A stretch of 64,000 nucleotides of DNA from Auanema rhodensis (taxonomy: Eukaryota; Nematoda; Chromadorea; Rhabditida; Rhabditidae), in NCBI GenBank assembly GCA_964057225.1, contig OZ059896.1, positions 10,478,001 to 10,542,000 on the forward strand. The letters run 5' to 3'. Made by a program: the position numbers and the translations under genes. Shown in pieces: positions 14,435-25,723 of the stretch; position 1 is the stretch's first letter, and each line of letters opens with the position of its first letter. A model generated the notes under the pieces. The model searched no databases, was not told the DNA's origin, and saw only the letters and a list, made by a program, of their open reading frames with translations.

Positions 14435-15526
14435 TTAAACAGCCTGCTATCAAATAACAGATAATCATATTAACAGCATCAGAATATTGTGAATTATAAA
14501 TAAAATTTAAATTTGTAAAAAAATGAAATACCATTAGAGCGCTTATAGCATAATCCAGATGTGGTTGAAGCTCTTTATCTAAACATTGTGGAATCAACAT
14601 AATTAGCTGAGCTTGGCTCAGAATTAAGCTCTGAAAACATATTTTTTTTAAAAACATTATTTCTTAAAAATTACTCGAACATGATCCAAATAGTTTTGAG
14701 CTTCAGACGACCCCAAACATGGCTCTGATATACAAACAAATAGAAGGCGGCAAGGATCGTCGACAAATACTGCGAAATGAATTATGAAGCTGGAAAGTAT
14801 GAGCTCGGTAAACTGATTAGACAAGCTTCGTATACCTATCAACTTCTATTTTTCCTCGATTGTTGAAATGTGTGAGTACTCTTTGTTGAAGAAGCCGCTT
14901 AACTTCATATTCTGATGGGGGTTCCGGCTAAAACAATGTAGTTATGGTAAATTACGCCAAAATGAAATAGATTGACAAAAAAAGAAAACTATAAATAGAC
15001 CTGTATAGAATTCGTAGGAGGGGGATCAATATTGCTAGAAGAGACAACGACGAAGCCAGCAGATGATGACGGTCTTAGAATAAGAGTACTCCGTACATAA
15101 GTCATCACGTTAATGTTTTGATAATTATGGAACGTAAACTAAATATTATGACAATCTATAAAAAAATACTGAGGTGACTTTTGTTTGCAATCATAAGATA
15201 TTTTGCTTGAGATTATTTACTACTAGGGGTTATATACATCAATCAATTAAAAAAATTTATTTTGACAAGAAAAAATTATGAGACTACATACAGAATGTAC
15301 ACGTTCTAATTGAAATTGTCTTCAAACTCGTAAAACAACAAGAGATGGATGAGACAGGTCTTTCTTCCGTTGTAAATTCATAAATGGTGAAAGATCTTCC
15401 ACATCTATCAGTTACGGAAACTGATGTAAAACTGGGAAACATGACGGTAATTTCAAAACCTAAACCGACTCCTAAGCCATGCAAACCTATGTAATTCAAA
15501 ACTGTACACGAAAAAGACACAACCAT
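14435..15526 (-). CDS. Unrecognised protein upstream of VAMP; 5' exons uncertain
   Basis: I do not recognise this gene. The 3' two-thirds is well supported by four in-frame exons between about 15138 and 14435. It reads through VMTYVRSTLILRPSSSAG, a Pro-rich linker, PEPPSEYEVKRLLQQRV, then a mixed strand/helix stretch with CRLLFVCISEPCLGSSEAQN and LIMLIPQCLDKELQPHLDYA. It ends a few residues later after a last intron. A further 5' exon (about 15290-15526, beginning MVVSFSCTVLNYIGLHGLG and including FEITVMFPSFTSVSVTDRCG) looks coding, but I could not join it in frame. If it is real, the gene starts 163 bases after the ATG101 stop codon, a typical operon gap. No membrane segment or catalytic motif is clear. 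Confidence 0.45.
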
Positions 15527-15688
15527 AACAAAACATGACGAGAATACAGAAACCGCATTTAAATATATACAAGATTAAAAAATTAGATAAAATGCAAATC
15601 GTGGGATTGGCGAAATGGAAAATACAACAAGAACATTTGACATATACCCAATCTTGAAAGACTGATTAAACTCAGCACAGATAAATTG

Positions 15689-17530
15689 TTACATGGCAAA
15701 ATCCTTTAATAGTCGGCGAACTGTAGAAAAAGAGGATTTGGTTGGCAAACCTGAAGATTCCAAATTATAAAAACATAACTAATATTGAAAAACCTGGCAA
15801 GGATGAACCTCTATTCACATTAAATAGATATGGCTGGCAATCCGAAAACGTGGTTTCAAATACATTGCCCACTTCAGATCTGAACAATACAATTAATCGA
15901 AATTCGAATAATAATAGTAATACTTTGCCGGCATTTGAGGTAGATATTGAGGCCTATTCACAACAGAGCAAATGTTTAATATAACTTCACTCACAGACCT
16001 AGCAACGCTTTCTCGCATTTTCGTAAAGTCATCTGAATAATATTTTTGTATTTTATAAGAATTAGGTTAATAAATACCATCGGAGTTAAATTTATATATA
16101 TCCAATATAAGATACCATTGCTCCCATGGAGAGCTCTCAACGCCCAGGGACCAACGCCGTTTCTTCTGATAAAATTCAATTCCAATCGACGTTGTTATGA
16201 ATGGTTCTAAACAGGGAGAAATTATGTCAATAACCTTGCTATAAAGCTAGAAGCCTCACGTGATCATAGATATTAGGGTTAAAATAATAAAAAAAAATAG
16301 AAAACTAGACATTCAAAAAAAATATTCATGATCTGTGTTGGAAAGAATTTAGAAAAAGCAACCTGCAGAATCAAGAGGGCTTCCGACAGGGGTACGCCGA
16401 GGGCTATAAGCATTGGAATCATATAAATCCATTCTAAAAGCTTCTACATCTCGTTCTATTCTTGTAGTGAGTTCAGGACTATTAAGTCGCACCTATAAAC
16501 AAATTCGAGTTATTTAAAGAAACCGAAACCACTTTCTGTACTCGTTTTAGTTACAGATGAATAGCATGATAATATCTTTGATTTGTGCAAGGTCATTTCA
16601 CACTTTCACTCATTTGAAAAAAGCTAAATTACTTTCTTCGAGATTGAAGACAGTGATAACTTAGGAAGCAAAAATGAAATTTATCATCAACTATATGTTG
16701 GAAATCTAAGATATACATAAAAATAAACATACATAAGTCAAATCAATACAACTACAATCCACCTCAGTTAATCCCAGTGAGCCAAGAACATAGTTATTTT
16801 CGTTTCGGTAGTTGAACTGTAAAATAAGAATAAAGATATTGATATTTCTTTTTTTCACCTTAGGCCCCCCTCGTCATTACTTTTGAAAAGCAAAAAAATG
16901 ATTACAAGCAAAGATTAGCATCAATATAATCAATAAAATTTGAAACAGCTGATACTTTTAGTCAGCTGAGATTTCAAATAAAAAAAGGTAAAATGTTGAA
17001 TCTTAGAAAAAAATTCGCTATTCGAATATTACAACTTGTCCCACCATGGACCAATACCAAATGAGACACTTTCAAGTCACGCGACCTAAGCGATGGCGAA
17101 TGATAGAGATTATGTAAAATCATGTGGTTGATTAAAAAAGTGGGAAGTGTGTTAACCACTCAAAGAACGGTTATAAAAAATTAAGACGACCCACTTTTGC
17201 AACTGTCCTGTGGACCATCAGGGAATGAAAAACTGAGGAAACAACATCCTCAACTTGACGAAGATCGAGAGTCTGAAAATAGTATAACATAAACTAGATG
17301 TTGTATTTATGTCATAGTTCTATTATTTATTTCAAAACATAATATTTTCAAAGTTGTGAAAAGGACAGAATGTATCGAAAAAAATCTTAATCACGTGTAT
17401 GGGTCTGTTAGATTTTTCATTGCTTCGCTTCTTCTATAACGTTCTTTATGACAATAATCATTTCATTAGTGTATATCTAAAGATAATTAAAATAACTCAC
17501 TATTCGATAATCTTTTCGTCTTGCATTCAT
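15689..17530 (-). CDS. epg-9: Autophagy protein ATG101 (EPG-9)
   Basis: The HORMA-domain subunit of the ULK1/ATG13 autophagy-initiation complex. Eight in-frame exons give roughly 215 residues, the usual family size. Recognisable blocks in order: MNARRKDYRI, TLDLRQVEDVVSSVFHSLMV, HRTVAKFNYRNENNYVLGSL, EVDCSCIDLTYVRLNSPEL, a loop with YSPRRTPVGSPLDSAG, the signature IGIEFYQKKRRW, SSPWEQWYLILDIYKF, EVILNICSVVNRPQYLPQMP and the C-terminal TVRRLLKDFAM. The match to human ATG101 runs through the whole length. A TTTTTCAG acceptor lies about 25 bases before the ATG. The tip of the WF finger differs from vertebrates (see findings). The long plus-strand open frame inside this gene near 15742-15984 is its shadow. 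Confidence 0.92.
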
Positions 17531-19869
17531 GCGATCAGTTCGTTTTCCAGGTCTGAAAAACGATAAATGGTAAGAAGCCAACTATATATCGAATAGAGAA
17601 ATAGGAGGAAGGGGTAAAGGGGGGAGAGACGCAGAGTGGGGATGGGCGGATCGATGGAGAATGGAGTGCAGATGCTTGAAAGGGAGAGAAGGAGGAAAGA
17701 TTTAAGAAAGATAATACATGTGTATATATATAAGCAGAGAGAGAAAGGGTAGAAACAAAAGAGTGAGAGAGACAGTGGCAGCTGTTAGGTAAGATGACAA
17801 GAACAATTTCAGAACATTGAATAATGACTCCTGTATGATGTGTCGTTATCGTTTTTGATTTCATAAATAGTCAAACGAAATTCAGGAATAAAGAGCTAAT
17901 TTAAAAAATTTATCTTTATCGAAAATTTGATTAGAACATAATTCATATGAAAGTCAAAGAATAAACCTTCAACGTCCTCGTGAATTTGCTTTCTAGCAGT
18001 AGAGCATTCTTGCACGTGATTGTGAGAAAAAATGGCATACGTTATAGCAAAGAATCCTCATCTAAAAATTCTAGTCATATTTGTTGTTTATTTGACTAGA
18101 CAAGTGATCAGAAATTGCTCAACGAAAAGTTCAAAATAACCGTGTACGAACACAGTTAATGAAAATACTAATTTTTAAGAGGACATCCTATTAAGAGAAA
18201 AAAAATTCAATTTAGTAACGTCGACATTGTTTCTTCAATATTTCTTTAATAGTATTATTAGATAAACGATATAATCAAGAATCGAAAAGAAAAATATGAA
18301 GTATGCTCGAATTTCAAATTGTTAAAATGAAACAGTGACATTTAAGTGATAATAATCAAACTTATAATGAGTTTTGTATGTGCTTTCTATAATGTTGCAT
18401 AACTGAAAATTTGGAGACGCAGCAGTGGCATTGCTTCATGACACAATAGAATAGAAATGCCAGGTCACATGGCACGCCCATAGCGTCTGTGTATATATGC
18501 TGCTGTCCTATGAAAATTCTTATGATGAACAGAGTATGTAACCAGAGAAAAAACAAAAACTACATTGCTTAATCAAAATTGTTTGATTACAGAGATACAT
18601 GTACTTTATCACATGTAAATATAATTCACATGATTATCATGTATATATCATCATTATCAGTTTGTATGTATATCAAGTTTTCTGAATAGCTTGATCGATT
18701 TCTTGATAGAGTTTTGGTTTAAATTAATAGAATTACTTACTAGTAATATGTTAACAAAACATATTGAATTTAGATTAATTATAATTAGCATTATTAATAA
18801 TATTCAAAGTTCGTCAACATGATACCGAGGAGCCAAATATGTTTGTCATGTTAGCTCAAGAGCGCGAGGACTACAGATGATAGGTCTGCTCAGCTGACTG
18901 TTAAACCACTTCCACTATTGCATGTCCAAGGTTCTTTTCTTCTTATCTCGCACTTTTTTTTGAACTAAAAATAAAAATACATGTGGTTTACATGTATAAA
19001 ATAGAATGAATTAAACTGAATTTCTGCTTTTGGTGATTAGCTTTATTATATAAATTGATGATTAGCTTGTTGTTTTTCTTTAGCAAATTTCACAATATCG
19101 AAAATCGGGAGTATTGCCAAAATACTTCTGAAAATTTAAGATACGAAGTAAACTTGTATCTTACTAGTTCAAGAGAACTTTTAGATTTTTAAAAGCTGTA
19201 AAAGTGCTAATGAATGAAGTTCTTTAGCAGTTCAAAAATTTAATTTTAAAGATTATAGAGAGAAAATATTAATGTATCGCAATCAATAAGGGAAAGAATT
19301 AATGTGAATTTCATATAGAAAAACTGGCCCTGTTGTCATTTCTATCAAAAGAGGCATAACTATTTCTCTCCATAGCAGGTTATAGAATCGTTTTGAAAGA
19401 TAATCTAATGGCAGAGAGTACGAGGATGCGAATAGAAGCTTAGAAAATATCAACTTGAATAGGAAAAATGATTATATAACCCCAAATATGAAAAATAAAT
19501 AGGGAATTTTTTCACAAATTTCACCTTCAATTCTTAGTTCTCTCAATGAAAATAAATTTCCTTTCAGGCGCTAAGAGAAACCTTATGGAATCTATAGTAC
19601 TTGGTTGTCCTATTATTATGGAAAAGTGAAATGAATAAGAAAATGCGATTTCTGCCAACGAATAACTATCGACTGCTACCTTTCACCTCTTTCTTTTGAA
19701 TACGGAGAAACGGAGTAATTAGTCGATTCTGGTGTCCTAATACATAGAGTATGAAACTGTCCCACATATACGAATATTACTCAAGAAAGAAAATTTGATG
19801 AATTTATTGACAGTATTGAAACTGTGGTCAAGTAGAATACTTTCACTTAGGTATTATACAGTCAGCTAG
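17531..19869. other. 2.3-kb intergenic region with a purine-rich tract
   Basis: Lies between divergent ATG101 (minus) and UGT (plus) genes, so it should carry both promoters. The left 250 bases hold a strongly purine-rich tract on the plus strand. The rest is AT-rich with no supported exon, RNA gene or tandem repeat. Confidence 0.5.
17591..17772. repeat. Purine-rich (GGA/GAGA) low-complexity tract
   Basis: The plus strand is nearly all A and G from about 17591 to 17710, with runs of GGAGGAAGGGG, then GAGA repeats up to about 17772. It starts about 60 bases upstream of the ATG101 start codon. The opposite strand is an open but Ser/Pro/Leu-biased frame, which I read as an artefact of composition. 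Confidence 0.6.
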
Positions 19870-22334
19870 ATGGGCTTTATTCACTTTCGACTTTTATTAT
19901 TAATATTATTCTCTACTAAAAATTTATTTGTTAATAGTTTGAATATATTAATGTTTGTTCCTACTTTATCCTACAGTCATGTAGCGTTTAATGGAAAAAT
20001 AGCAGAAACACTCATTTCACAAGGACATCAAGTTGTAAGAATTGCTGTGACTTTTCAAATAATACTTTCGTTAATACTTCCAGACGATGCTACTACCTAT
20101 TATCGATGATCAAGTACAATATAATAATTCAATATTACATGTTGATTTATAACCAAATTAAATATATTTAGTTTTCATTTATAGATAATTTCCAAACCTA
20201 TTGGAATCAGTAGTGGATTATTACGCTATCAGCTGTGGCAAAACCCAGGCCCATTTGAAGATTCGAATCCGTTAAACCCAAGAATAATCACAAAATTATT
20301 GCGGGTATCCAATATTTTCATAGAAGCATGTGAAGGTTTAGAATTTTTTTCCATATTTCGTATTTGTTTTATGCTTTAGCTATTGCTAAAGATATTAGTT
20401 TCTTACAAATGCTAAAATCTAAAAGATATCACATCGGAATTGTGGAACAATATGACTCTTGCGGGTAACTATTATTCAAACATTTCAACAAATCTTTTAA
20501 ATTAAAGATTCGGATTGTTCAATTCTTTGGGAATATCCAATGTTTTATGGTTAAGTGCGACAGGCATTTTTAGTCCTCAACCGCAATCGTTTAAAATACA
20601 TTACCCACTGAGTTATGCTCCAGGTAAGACAAATCTTTTATGAATCATATATATGAATATACCCAGAACTGTTTGGACCTATCTCTAATGAACTTAATTT
20701 TATGGATAGAGTTGTGAACATGTTAGTGGCATTTATTACTTCTGGAGTTTTTTCTATTACCCAAAGTTATCAATCCAATATTTTTAAAACAGGTTTGTAT
20801 TAGCTACAATATATTTTTTGTTAAAATTACAATATTAACGTAGACTTATCACTCATTTCTTCAAAGGCAAGTTCTATACTTGCAAATACGCATCCTATTT
20901 TCGATTTTGCTGTTCCTACGTTCCATCAGATATCTCATCTGGCTGGAATTTCTGTAAATTTAACAGTATCTCCAAAATTATCCGAGGTTAGACATTTTTT
21001 GTTTATAATTCAAATATTATAAGATAATAAATTATATATAAATATATGTATATATGTGGGTGTGTGAAGTGATTTCAATGTCCAAATATGAATCGATGAG
21101 ACAGAGAATGGTTTGAGTTCAGACAAACTTTTAAAGTACATCCTTGAATAACTAAGTGTAGTTACTTTTGATTCCGGAAAATGTCTGTGATAAGTTTTTT
21201 TTCAGATAAATAGTAGTTGTTCACTTTTACTATAAAACCAAAAAAAATTATGTTTCTAATTTTTTTTACAAGTTATGTTGTTGTCATTCTATTTAATATG
21301 AAAATTATGCATAATATGCATAATAACCAGCTTTGTACCGAACGTAAGCATTAATTACTATCTTTTCAGTATTGGAATAATGTTGCTGATTCAGCTAATA
21401 ATGGGTTTTTACTTGTGAGCTTCGGCTCTATTGCTAAGACAACAGATATGGATGATAAAATGCTGGTTCGAATTTGTTTTCATTGGGTCTTTAAAAAGTC
21501 ACTTCATATATCAGCTCATGAAATTTATTATTTTTTTTAATTTCATTAAAACTGGTTCATTATCGATTTTTGATTGTTTAGGGTACTTTTCTTGAGTCAT
21601 TCGTCAGGTTTCCACATTTACTGTTCATTATGAAGTATGAAGAACTCAATTGCACCATATCATTGCCCTTTAATGTATTATTCTCAAAATGGATTCCTCA
21701 GAAATCATTAATGGGTAAGATAAAAAATTTAAAAAGTTTTCAAAAGTAAAGATAGAAAAATAAATATTATAGCTCATTCAAATTATAAAGGAATAATTAC
21801 ACATGGTGGATTAAGCAGTATATTAGAAAGTATAACATTTGGAAAACCTATGGTTTTAATGCCATTATTTGCTGGTATTACTACTGTTTTATCAAACTAT
21901 GAATCTTTTTCAATTTATATATTACAGATCATTTCAAAAATGCTAATGTTGTAGCTTTAAGAAAAGTGGGGCTAATTATAGATAAATCAAATTTAAATAA
22001 AGAACAATTAATGAATTCAATTATGATGATAACAACAGATGAACAGTAAGTTTCAATATACCATACTTTTTTGTAAGAAATAAAGTAATTATGATATTAT
22101 TTTAGATTTTCTCGAAATTGTCGGAAAATATCATCGATGCTTAAAGAGACAAGGAATCTTCTGTCATTAGAAAACCAACTAAAATATAATATTCATGTTT
22201 CAGTAAAGAAAACAGTTCGTCATTTTTCTAGTCATTTACGACCAAAGAAGCAACTATATTTCCAACATTATGATTCATCATTTTTTTACTTAGTATTATT
22301 ATTTATTTTCTCATATACTATAATATATATTTGA
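19870..22334 (+). CDS. UDP-glucuronosyltransferase
   Basis: A family-1 glycosyltransferase that adds a sugar from a UDP donor to small lipophilic molecules, in nematodes a main detoxification route. About 500 residues from ten or so exons. There is a signal peptide (MGFIHFRLLLLILFSTKN) and an N-terminal acceptor half beginning NILMFVPTLSYSHVAFNGKI. The donor-binding half has LLVSFGSIAKTTDMDDKML, FSKWIPQKSLM and the signature ITHGGLSSILESITFGKPMV followed by LMPLFADHFKNANVV. A C-terminal membrane segment follows (SSFFYLVLLFIFSYTIIY). That is the usual ER type I topology with a lumenal active site, although the anchor is followed by almost no cytosolic tail and lacks a dilysine ER signal. The usual Asp-Gln pair of the signature region reads Asp-His here. 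One intron (about 21000-21368) is longer than the rest. Confidence 0.93.
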
Positions 22335-22875
22335 TATTACTTGACATTTAGTAAATAGTTGGGACACTCAGTAGAATCCCTTATACCTTCTCAGACAAAC
22401 TACAAAAAATCAGAAAAAATATATTTTGAGTGTTAAAAAATGATAATGAACTTAGAAAAAATTTAAAACAATCAAAAAATTATGTTTAAAAGTATTTTCC
22501 GGAGTTTCCGAAATTTTCATAAACTGCTTGAAGTCTTCTTTGTTGAATTTCAGAAGTTTCATCAAGACTTCAGAAACAATTTTTTTATAGAATGTTAGGA
22601 GTACACTAAACGTCATTTTTTCTTTTGAACGCGAAAATTTGGTTGTATGTTAACCAAGTTATCTTCATAGATATTCAGTAAGATTCAGATGCTGAAGCTT
22701 ACTTGTTTGAAGCTATGCCATAGGAAAAACTTAGTTATTGATTGTGCTTAGAATCATTTTAAAATATTTTTTAATGAATTAACATGTTCCTAATCTCAAA
22801 TTTTGTTAAATCAAAAGGGATTATTCAAAATAGTTAAAAAACACTACTGTATATACAGACTGTATATACATATAT
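22335..22875. other. Spacer between UGT and hAT remnant
   Basis: AT-rich DNA of about 540 bases. No upstream part of the hAT transposase could be read in any plus-strand frame. Confidence 0.5.
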
Positions 22876-23370
22876 ATGCATTTTGATCCATGCGCAGGCT
22901 CAGAGAATACTGAACAAGAACCAGAAATTATCGAAGAAACTGAATCTTTCTCATTGTTCAGTGTACTAGGATCTACTCATGTCACTCGTGAAGAAAGTAT
23001 TACTGCTTGTATCAATGAATACAAAGGACTTTTATTTCTCACTCGCCCTGCTCCAAATACATGCGTGATCACATGGTGGTTTTCCAAGAAACATATGAAG
23101 CTGTTATTTGAACTAAGCATGAGATACAACACGTTACCAAGCTCATCAGTTGACTCAGAGAAACTGTTTAGGTGAGAATGATAATTACTGAGTCGTCTCA
23201 ATAAATTAATTTTCAGTAAGGTCGGCATCCATACAAGGAATAAGAGAAGGAGCCGTTTATTGGCTTCAACATTAAAAGATTTTATTTTTGCTGGCTATAA
23301 TGAAGTCGAAAATCAAGAACAAAACGAAGAGAGTGAGAGCGATTACGATAGCAGTGAAAACGAAGATTAA
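22876..23370 (+). pseudogene. hAT-family transposase C-terminal dimerisation domain, remnant or domesticated
   Basis: Two exons joined at a clean intron (about 23172-23215) encode roughly 148 residues. The front is acidic (ENTEQEPEIIEETESF). Then comes the hAT dimerisation domain: WWFSKKHMKLLFEL, the hallmark LPSSSVDSEKLFSKVG and RNKRRSRLLASTLKDFIF. An acidic Ser/Asp/Glu tail ends at the stop codon. The zinc finger and the catalytic RNase-H-like region of a hAT transposase are absent, and no terminal inverted repeats were seen nearby. It is therefore either a decayed insertion or a captured domain. The open frame, spliced intron and intact stop make recent decay or co-option both possible. 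Confidence 0.75.
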
Positions 23371-24000
23371 TTAATGTTGTAATTTATGGGATAAAAATTA
23401 AAAATTAAAAAAAAACGATTTTGAATTCACGATTTTGTGTCGAGTCGATTTTAGAAAACGATAATTTTTTGCAAGTATAATACATATGTATATGATGATG
23501 AATATATATTGATAAAGTTAGACAATTAAAGCATAATAGAGTACTAAATGTTAACGTAAATATTATTGTTATAAACTGGAAAACTCACAGTTAATAAAAA
23601 AAAGTTGAAATCATAAAAATTTTCTTTGAGAAATTTTGATAAGAAATACAACCGAACGAATGAATATTGTGTTTAAAACGGAAGAAAGTATTATCTATTT
23701 CCCACATTTCAGTTTTCGAATATGTTAAATGTTTATTTAATGAACATTAATATGTAATTATCAACTGCCACGTTAAAGCCAATCATTTCTTATCTATTAC
23801 TGTCGACAACTCTGTCAAAAGTTCCTAACAACGCCCTCATTATGATCCAATAATGTTGATATTTAATTTTAAAATTCAACATATACTAATTAACTAATAT
23901 ATCAAATGTTATATTTACATATTCTTATGTTTAATTTTGTTTGGAATGTATGTTTTAATTAGTAATACTAGGATTTAAATTTTTGAAACAACAGCTCCTC
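23371..24000. other. Spacer before fibrinogen-domain gene
   Basis: AT-rich DNA of about 630 bases. No exon or repeat was seen, only short A-runs. An acceptor-like AACAACAG lies 6 bases before the next start codon. Confidence 0.45.
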
Positions 24001-25723
24001 ATGGCCAGACTTTTGTCTGTGATACTATTGGTAATTTAAAGAATTCCTTATTTGAATACATTGTTCTATTAAGTTATTTCCTTTTTATTATGAATTGGTT
24101 CATGCTGAGGAGGCCATACCATCTTTGAGTGTCTTGGTCAAGAAAGTTGAAAACCCTTCTGGAACTTTAGCTGATGGAACATTATGTTCCAAGTTTGCTT
24201 TCGCTGGAATGCAATGTTCTATGAAGTTGCAGTTTTGCGTTGGCGAAACGGAGTAAGAGAATTAATAACAATTGAAAAATGGTCGCTTTGAAAAATAACT
24301 CCTTTTAAGCTGCGACTTAATAGACTTTGGTCAGATATCTCATGGCTCAAATACTGCCCAATTATGCGAGCAAGATTATAATTCAAAACCCAACCCAATT
24401 CCAATTAACTTGAAATCTACTTCTTTTAAGGTACTTCCTATTTCTATTTAAAACATTTTTTTGAATATATTGTTTGCAGGGATTCATGTTTAAAGTGAAT
24501 CTTACAAATACCGATGATGCTATAATTGATAGTTGGACAGGTAAATTGGATGCCAATAGTTTAAAAGGAATTAACATATTCTCTAGTGATGATGAAAAAA
24601 CTTCGTAAGTTTTGCATTAAAATGATAAAAATTTTTAGAAATTAACTTGTACAGAATAGAACTAGCTTGGATCACAACTGACATTCAATTGAACATTCCA
24701 ATTGATTGTGACGATTTTGTGAACCGTACTAATGGAACAAAAGCCATTTACCCAGATGGCCAAAATAAGGTTGACGTTTACTGCGAGTTTGATGATACCG
24801 TAGGCCATACTTATATACAAAGGTATTTCTTTTGTAAGGCACTAAATAATTTTTTCAATTAAGTCGAGATAAAACAAAAAATACACCCGAGGATGATTGG
24901 AATAAAAAATTAGAGGAATACAAAAATCCTTTCGGAACAGCAGGAGGAAATCATTGGATTGGTCTTGATAATATGCACATATTAACTCAACAAAAAAATT
25001 ATACTCTGATCATTAAAGTATGTTGCGGAGAATCCGACTGTGAAACGCAAACCTACACAAACTTCCAAGTGAGATTTTCTACTTTCTTTTACAAACTGTA
25101 TACTTGATTATGCATACCAGTACATAAATACGATTTTCTTATTTGAGATTGGAAATGAAACTAGCGGCTATGTATTGAATGCAGATGCAGTTTTGCCAAT
25201 TGGGCTAAATTTCAAAAACGTTGAAAATTCAAAACTTTCTGATATTAATGCAAAATTCTCTACATACGAGACCGCTACAGATGTAATTGATGTTGGCTGT
25301 GATGTTCTTCAATATTATGATGAAACTGGAACCTCTTATAACTACGATCACTCAGGGTTTGTTATTAAACTTTATTCGTAAATAGCTGAAATAACAGAGG
25401 GTGGTGGTTTGGATCCTGCACTAATAATCTTAATTCACCGTTCCCTGAAGATGCAGATATCGGTGAGAACTGTTTGATTAAGTAGGTCCTATGTTTAATA
25501 TTACATCATGCTTTTTCAACATTTTCTAGACAGGAGTCTAGAAAAACCATTAAAAGTGCTGGGATTGAATTTAAAAGAAAAAATGATGTGACGGAAGAAT
25601 CGTATGTTTTCTACTTGACTTATTAAGATATTATGAATTCCATATTCCAGATCGATTAATTTTAAAAGTTATTCTCAAGCTTCTATGGCAATCTTTCCAA
25701 CTCCGAGTAAACCTCAAACATAG
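24001..25723 (+). CDS. Secreted fibrinogen C-terminal domain protein with MNNL-like N-terminus
   Basis: A secreted protein of roughly 430 residues. The signal peptide is MARLLSVILLLFPFYYELVH (intron inside, using the TATTAAG acceptor). Residues about 30-190 resemble the Notch-ligand N-terminal C2-like fold (ENPSGTLADGTLC, MKLQFCVGETDC, then FKVNLTNTDDAIIDSWTGKL). The rest is a fibrinogen-related domain: DGQNKVDVYCEFDD, HTYIQRSRDK, NPFGTAGGNHWIGLDNMHIL, a long middle with DVGCDVLQYYDETG, then SGGWWFGSCTNNLNSPF. Fibrinogen-related domains bind sugars or glycoproteins, and in invertebrates many act in immunity or matrix. Several N-x-S/T sites are visible. The calcium-site loop and the YNNC..NLNG motif are altered, so binding may differ. 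The call of the C-terminal domain is firm; the N-terminal one is an inference. Confidence 0.82.

Noticed and set aside
15742-15984. Asn-rich plus-strand open frame of about 80 codons
   Set aside because: It overlaps the last exons of ATG101 on the minus strand, which match the family closely; the plus frame is a shadow.
17535-17864. 109-codon minus-strand open frame upstream of ATG101
   Set aside because: It is created by the purine-rich tract; Ser/Pro/Leu repeats with no domain.
22335-22875. Upstream half of a hAT transposase
   Set aside because: No frame shows the zinc finger or catalytic region; only AT-rich non-coding sequence.
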